Assembly (NCBI GenBank): GCA_966250325.1
Contig: CBINGY010000077.1
Location: 1 to 16,720, forward strand
Direction of reading: 5' to 3'
DNA length: 16,720 nucleotides
Source: Jiulongibacter sp966250325
Lineage (GTDB): Bacteria > Bacteroidota > Bacteroidia > Cytophagales > Spirosomataceae
How positions within the stretch are numbered: position 1 is the stretch's first letter; every line of letters begins with the position of its first letter. The notes below the pieces were generated by a model, which searched no databases, was not told the DNA's origin, and saw only the letters and a program-made list of their open reading frames with translations. Positions 13,501-16,720 of this stretch are shown here, one piece after another. The translations under genes and the position numbers were made by a program.

Positions 13501-15440
13501 CCAAAGTTACTCACAAGGTCAAAGATTATAGACCTGCACTTACTACAATTGGATATTATAAGATTTCCCTTGAAAATCTTCTTAATGCAAAGAGAGGTAG
13601 CAGGTTAATTCGATTACTCGCAAAAGCTACTGCTGATATAGTGGATTATACGAACGAGTATCATGCCAATTATCTAAGCTTGATGGCATTTACGCTGTCT
13701 TCGATTGGAGATTACCTTCTCAGCGTTCTTGTTTCGCAGCAGTTTAAACTCGAATACATATACAACTGCTCTGTCTTTTGGGAGTATCTACAGGATATTC
13801 AAATGAGAGCACACAGACTTTTACTTGGACGATATTCTGTCCGCAAATATGAAAGAGTCAAATTTTTAATTTGTGGGTTATTAGATTTCCATTCTGGTGC
13901 ATTGTTTGGGAAGGAGAATGCCGCCATTATAACCGAGATTTTGCTAACTAATAATCAAGAAAACTTTTTAAAGTTGAGAAGCTTCCTGAATTCAGAAAAG
14001 ATAAGACCAATGAAATTTTGGGATATAATTTCCAAAGAATATTTCATTTCTTTTCAAAGATTAATATTCAATAGATGTGAAAATGATAATTGCCACAGAA
14101 ATCATAAGACTGGGCCTGAAAATAAAGTATTTTGGGAAAATGTAGACTGTAATATTACTGATCAAGGATTTAACAATTATGGGCTGGAGGAAATTGAATT
14201 GATTATTTTTAATTACTATGTTTCGGGAAGATATTATTCAAAAGCAGGAATAACAAAAGTATACTCCCTACAGCTCCGAAAAATAATGGAGACATTATTT
14301 AATGTAGTAGAAATAGAAAATATTAAAATCGGAGGTAAAAGACTTGAACGGTTATTGAAATTTTTAGAATCAACAGTTCTTGCGATGACATTAGAAGCGT
14401 CTAGTTGGACAAGTTCTTCTACGGATAGACCTCAGATGTACAAATTTAAATATTATGAAGGATTGGAGAACTTGGGTGATTCTAATGGAAACAGGGTTAT
14501 TCACCCAAGAGGCTATTTAAAACATAATTATTTAAACCTATCTAATAATCCTGACGTTAAAGAGGCTCTGTTGAACTTCGCCTTACTAAACTTAAAGTTT
14601 AAATCTCTCGGTGATTTTAATGAATATTCCGTAGAGAAGATTAACAAATATTGTTCTGACAATATCGAAGAGTTGAATTTGATTTCTCAATATGGATCAG
14701 TTAATAATCAACACTCCAGAATTCTCGAAATGAATTTGAATACGAGAATTAACAGAGTTCTGATAAAGAAAATTTTGGATGGTCAAGAGTCGCTAAAAGA
14801 TTGGGAGAGTGTTGGGTTCTGGTATTATAAATCAAACGACCAAAAGCGTTTAGCGAAGTTTAAAATTAATACAAAGGATGATTCTGAGGCTCTCTCACTA
14901 CTGGATTTTCTGTGTGAACTTGTGGCTTCATCGGTTTTTAATCTTATTCACCTATTAAAGTCGCTTCAAATTTTTGGGATTAACCCCGTGTTTAATTACT
15001 CGCACATGGCATACTACAATAAACGTATGGGTAGATGGTTAAAATATCATGCTTTATGCAGGCATCTAGAAATCCGACACAATGGTGGGTCAGTACCTGA
15101 GGAATTTTTGGTAGATGTTAAGATCAATAAATTGTTCGGCTCAAACACAAAACTGATTGGTATGGACGCCACCTCACAGTTTCAACTTGCACTTCAAAAC
15201 CTACACAAAGCAAAAGAGTATCATAGCAATGGAAAAACATACCACAAAGAATTGGCCAAGCGAATTTATCTGGAGGGGGATTATGAAGATCATTCATATC
15301 ACTTTGCCATTGCAATTGAACGACAGAGAATTAATTCTGGGAAGATTAGAGCTGAAATCAGAAATCTTGAAAAAGAAATGATAAATAGCCCTTTGTATAA
15401 GTATTCAAGCTTTACCGACGATACACGGCCAAAACTCTAA
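10581..15440 (+). CDS. Giant P-loop NTPase with membrane helices inserted in the NTPase core and a long helical C-terminus (KAP/STAND-like)
   Basis: A 1619-residue protein. After about 40 residues, YVGREKIEIQF (42-52) is the GRE-type entry motif of STAND/Orc-like ATPases. SGFRGMGKTSFVRKVV (68-83) holds Walker A with Gly69, Lys75 and Thr76. Four hydrophobic segments follow at about 140-162, 188-211, 229-247 and 249-268. Then KFIIIFDELDKVD (341-353) is Walker B with Asp347-Glu348, and KFIFIAGREMFDAAL (402-416) fits a sensor-1 strand. Membrane helices between Walker A and B are known in KAP NTPases (Kidins220, PifA), so the core may be anchored with the ATP site in the cytoplasm. Residues 450-1619 are mainly helical; two TPR-like units lie at about 738-770 and 788-822 (LLGDVHYFDQEYDTAIVSYL and VGLLYERIQKYDMAIAYYND). 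A Cys/His cluster is at 1166-1175. No nuclease or other effector domain is recognised. The gene stands alone, is AT-rich, and lies between an acyltransferase gene and a decayed acyltransferase end, which suggests horizontal gain. A phage-exclusion or stress-sensing role is inferred from PifA and STAND relatives. Confidence 0.72.
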   Translation: MPDCTNYSHRSYVKNILIEIPNYRFHHQPLTDESSVNGNGKYVGREKIEIQFRQYLEKGCDKGAYLVSGFRGMGKTSFVRKVVGEYTESEKKRTRKHVHSIKLSFAQSEITERDILKQLIQELINVSEEHEAILIQRIFTPLTILIFILSLTLLFLFGTIIFDTNNQIEVLRGLQDFTSIKNYYNPRKLVKILASSAFVGGSIALLITSLNFFNRNKDNLSKILKKKGLSIIIIGLICFSPLLLAVDYFATISIAVSLAVFLFIWSYYSKDAEIVNNYLDLKTLQFRSTANTREEDGIETSSAQYFPFFFTNKRSKEYPVFGVKEIENELIRILNNYKNCKFIIIFDELDKVDVTLSSDISTSSFESFKSELNSYNKTRERRLAVINILASLKYFITEAKAKFIFIAGREMFDAALADVADRQNFIGSIFHHVIYVDSFLKDESNSPSAGLSSIVEIYLSRIFLEPYLHYYKKNKAIDTLNQTFLKNYFEFLKANHVKGGNNLEVEDALKVIYALQNFILYLTYRFNGSPKKLSKLIEEHITLISADNKSSFKNIVVKTKGNSENSTQKLTFVLSYQFQYRIGFITYLVRPFFLSFSSYAKRLSDNILVSIPFLLDHIIKFHPFAFSVQNLELLPEVIATNRNPYVRDFVIELIDYLKENHLSQTEMGLFDYKFIKRTANEIAYLSQVFEDESAAFNFSLDEMYAIKLYLYSRIKEVQDNQKSLNSALTEKQRHHSISLLYSLLGDVHYFDQEYDTAIVSYLDSLSAIDKTDGLNDQDLVVSRMRLKLKVGLLYERIQKYDMAIAYYNDAINFYLELLEPYLLNDPRLQGDRRHNAVDENRKHSDEEGGLKDLNFYDSTIHLLFQAFVSTLSVLEKSNIHGVSNEKLVEITLLAMKIGKNKFKNHDSFLQLSDLFNDIGALMFFKNNVILKDLHLFSKLVDHPYKDLEFHDVKEEDLIKELVFLRYSVEHTFSTKVTHKVKDYRPALTTIGYYKISLENLLNAKRGSRLIRLLAKATADIVDYTNEYHANYLSLMAFTLSSIGDYLLSVLVSQQFKLEYIYNCSVFWEYLQDIQMRAHRLLLGRYSVRKYERVKFLICGLLDFHSGALFGKENAAIITEILLTNNQENFLKLRSFLNSEKIRPMKFWDIISKEYFISFQRLIFNRCENDNCHRNHKTGPENKVFWENVDCNITDQGFNNYGLEEIELIIFNYYVSGRYYSKAGITKVYSLQLRKIMETLFNVVEIENIKIGGKRLERLLKFLESTVLAMTLEASSWTSSSTDRPQMYKFKYYEGLENLGDSNGNRVIHPRGYLKHNYLNLSNNPDVKEALLNFALLNLKFKSLGDFNEYSVEKINKYCSDNIEELNLISQYGSVNNQHSRILEMNLNTRINRVLIKKILDGQESLKDWESVGFWYYKSNDQKRLAKFKINTKDDSEALSLLDFLCELVASSVFNLIHLLKSLQIFGINPVFNYSHMAYYNKRMGRWLKYHALCRHLEIRHNGGSVPEEFLVDVKINKLFGSNTKLIGMDATSQFQLALQNLHKAKEYHSNGKTYHKELAKRIYLEGDYEDHSYHFAIAIERQRINSGKIRAEIRNLEKEMINSPLYKYSSFTDDTRPKL

Positions 15441-15587
15441 TCTATACCAATCAATACCCTAAATTACTCTCTTGATATTTGTAGTACCCCTTCTCTTCTT
15501 CCAGTTAAGGCTTGGTTAAGTCTAAATTGTAGTTAAACTCTTCTGTGTTAAACCGCCCAATCATTCCCTACTTAGTGAGGTTGCTGT
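15441..15587. other. AT-rich gap after the giant gene
   Basis: I see no gene or clear terminator after the stop at 15440. The sequence is AT-rich with short repeats of GTTAA. The acyltransferase remnant begins downstream. Confidence 0.4.
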
Positions 15588-15736
15588 CCAAAATTTGGTA
15601 TTGTTTTTTGGGAGTTTTCCATTAATGCAGTCATAGTCTTTACTGCTTGCGTTTTAAGTATGGCTCTATTCTTTCTCCTAGTGGCGTTTATTCTGTGAAT
15701 ATTCTGGGTATTCCGTTTGTCAACAGGGAAATTTGA
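15588..15736 (+). pseudogene. Decayed 3' end of an acyltransferase-3 gene
   Basis: From about 15591 the frame reads KFGIVFWEFSINAVIVFTAC and on through VLSMALFFLLVAFI to a TGA at 15696. After a shift of frame it continues ILGIPFVNREI to a TGA at 15734-15736. This aligns with the last 29 residues of the complete acyltransferase (FFIACVLSIILSFILVAFI, then RRVPFVKRVI); the shared ACVLS, LVAFI and PFV are clear. There is no start or catalytic part and the frame is broken, so it is a remnant of a third copy, or the far end of the copy whose start lies at 8127. Confidence 0.8.
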
Positions 15737-15863
15737 GCATCATTAAGCTCAAAGGAACAACTATTTGTGGCAGAACCATAGCGTGAAAAGACGATTAGAT
15801 TCCGTTTACAATATTTTACACCCCTTTTTACATTCGAAATTCCTTCCTCTGTGAATCACAGCC

Positions 15864-15871
15864 TAGCTTTG
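15864..15871 (+). promoter_or_regulatory. Bacteroidota-type -7 element for the last gene
   Basis: TAGCTTTG matches TAnnTTTG exactly, 24 bp upstream of the ATG at 15895. Transcription would start near 15878, leaving a very short leader. No clear -33 element. Confidence 0.5.
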
Positions 15872-15894
15872 GGAAACAAACAAATGAAAAAGCT

Positions 15895-16461
15895 ATGGCA
15901 TCTTTGAAATCTTCTAAAAACCTGGTTTATGTGTTGATCTTACCGCTGATGGTGGCTGGTGGTTTATTATTTACCAATCGGGACAAACAAACAGAACCCA
16001 TTGAAAAACCCATCCCTAAACCGCCTACGGCTGATGAGAAGCTGGCTGCACGCAAAGTCTGGGAAGCCACGCCAGAGGGTATGGCCTTCAAAGCCTGGGA
16101 GGCTTCACCGGCCGGTCAGAAAGTCTATGCCGCAGAAGGCAAAATCAGAAAGTATCTCCGGAATGAAACCGGGATGGAGGCGGTAATCACTTCACTTTCT
16201 CTTCCTGCAGGTTCCCGGGTAGGTTTTGGAATGATGGTGCGTATTGGAGAGGAGGACTATATCCTGAGCTGCGGGATCGTAACCTCAGAAGATACCTATT
16301 ACCAACAACTTCAGAGCCTGAAGGAGAACGACAAAATTATTCTGAAAAGTAGGAATGTTTCCCACGCTCCCAAGTATGCCTACCCGATCATCACCGCTGA
16401 AAATATCGAACGTAATGGCCAGCTTATCTATAAGCGGGTGCTTCCGAATGGGGGGTGTTAG
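15895..16461 (+). CDS. Membrane-anchored hypothetical protein with a WEAxPxG repeat and a possible OB-like domain
   Basis: A 188-residue protein. Residues 9-26 are a single hydrophobic helix after lysines (signal anchor), followed by a proline-rich linker (EKPIPKPPTADEK, about 37-49). WEATPEG (56-62) and WEASPAG (68-74) are a 12-residue tandem repeat. From about 79 to 182 the sequence alternates hydrophobic strands (EAVITSLSL, GFGMMVRIG, EDYILSCGIV, DKIILKSRNVSHA, YAYPIITAENIERNG), resembling a small beta-barrel of the OB/tRNA_anti-like type, but I do not recognise a named family. It ends in a cysteine. An earlier ATG (15884) is in another frame and stops after seven codons, so 15895 is the start, supported by the promoter. 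Composition is again that of the chromosomal flank. A terminator follows. Confidence 0.72.
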   Translation: MASLKSSKNLVYVLILPLMVAGGLLFTNRDKQTEPIEKPIPKPPTADEKLAARKVWEATPEGMAFKAWEASPAGQKVYAAEGKIRKYLRNETGMEAVITSLSLPAGSRVGFGMMVRIGEEDYILSCGIVTSEDTYYQQLQSLKENDKIILKSRNVSHAPKYAYPIITAENIERNGQLIYKRVLPNGGC

Positions 16462-16482
16462 GAAAATAAAAACTATTGCATC

Positions 16483-16520
16483 GGGACTCACCGAAAGGGA
16501 AACGGTGCTGTCCCATTTTT
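16483..16520 (+). terminator. Rho-independent terminator of the last gene
   Basis: GGGAC-T-CACCG, loop AAAGGGAAA, CGGTG-CT-GTCCC, followed by ATTTTT. A 10-bp GC-rich stem with a small internal mismatch and a T5 tract, 21 bp after the stop codon. Confidence 0.85.
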
Positions 16521-16720
16521 CTCGCCGGATCTTAACACGTTACAGACTCCTTTAAAAAGTAATCCGAATCATTTGTCTCCCTATTTTTGTCATAAAAAGG
16601 AAGGCTTACTCAAGCGAGCCTAACCCTCTTCTGATCAATTCCTTGTCCATTAAACCGATCTCGCCAGACACTTTAATTTCAGTAAAATAAAACAATATTT
16701 AAAGCATCGATACTTCTTTC
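16521..16720. other. Terminal non-coding stretch
   Basis: No supported gene. On the minus strand a short frame ends in MDKELIRRGLGSLE and a TAA at about 16612-16614, but a stop lies only about 30 codons upstream, so it is probably not a gene or is a fragment. Confidence 0.35.

Noticed and set aside
16285..16555. Open frames on both strands around the end of the last gene
   Set aside because: They overlap the supported gene and its terminator and show no recognisable protein features.

Overview
The window looks like a chromosomal segment of a Bacteroidota bacterium, probably a Cytophagales-type environmental species. The reasons are an epimerase-type L-threonine dehydrogenase paired with a divergent Lrp/AsnC regulator, several perfect copies of the Bacteroidota -7 promoter motif TAnnTTTG, an OmpR-type DNA-binding domain carried on the C-terminus of a membrane protein, and weak or absent Shine-Dalgarno sequences. 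No rRNA, tRNA or CRISPR array was seen.

Layout. (1) Bases 1-4520 are ordinary chromosomal genes with balanced base composition: a partial threonine dehydrogenase on the minus strand, a divergent Lrp-family regulator, a membrane-anchored winged-helix regulator (minus), a small membrane peptide gene, and a compact unit of AraC-type regulator, VOC/glyoxalase-fold protein and DUF1569/DinB-like protein that ends in a clear hairpin terminator. (2) Bases 4520-15440 are visibly more AT-rich and look like an accessory island. They hold an Mrr-like nuclease fused to TPR-like repeats, a HEPN-type protein with an Rx4H motif, a DUF3800-like protein, an RDD-family membrane protein, an acyltransferase-3 membrane protein, and a 1619-residue P-loop NTPase with about four membrane helices inserted between Walker A and Walker B. 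(3) Bases 15440-16720 contain the decayed 3' end of another acyltransferase gene, then a return to chromosomal-type sequence with a promoter, an anchored hypothetical protein and a terminator.

Two pieces of structure explain much of the island. First, the HEPN and DUF3800 genes are each bracketed by their own matched inverted repeats (GTTAGTGGCTAGCTC...GAGTCAGCCATTAAC read as an imperfect pair, and GTTGGCTGTAATT...AACTACAGCTAAC). The sequence between the two genes can fold like an integron attC site with unpaired extra bases. This is what integron gene cassettes would look like, although no integrase is in view. Second, the acyltransferase gene has a truncated 5' copy about 900 bp upstream (83 bp with 7 mismatches, then a sudden break at sequence resembling an IS21-type end) and a frameshifted 3' remnant after the giant NTPase gene. 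Duplication and insertion at an acyltransferase locus may therefore have brought in the RDD and giant NTPase genes.

The most interesting candidates for undescribed systems are the giant membrane-embedded NTPase (KAP/STAND-like architecture, alone in its transcription unit) and the neighbouring nuclease-TPR, HEPN and DUF3800 genes. Together they resemble a small defence island. Assignment to defence is inference from domain type and context; nothing in the sequence shows it directly.
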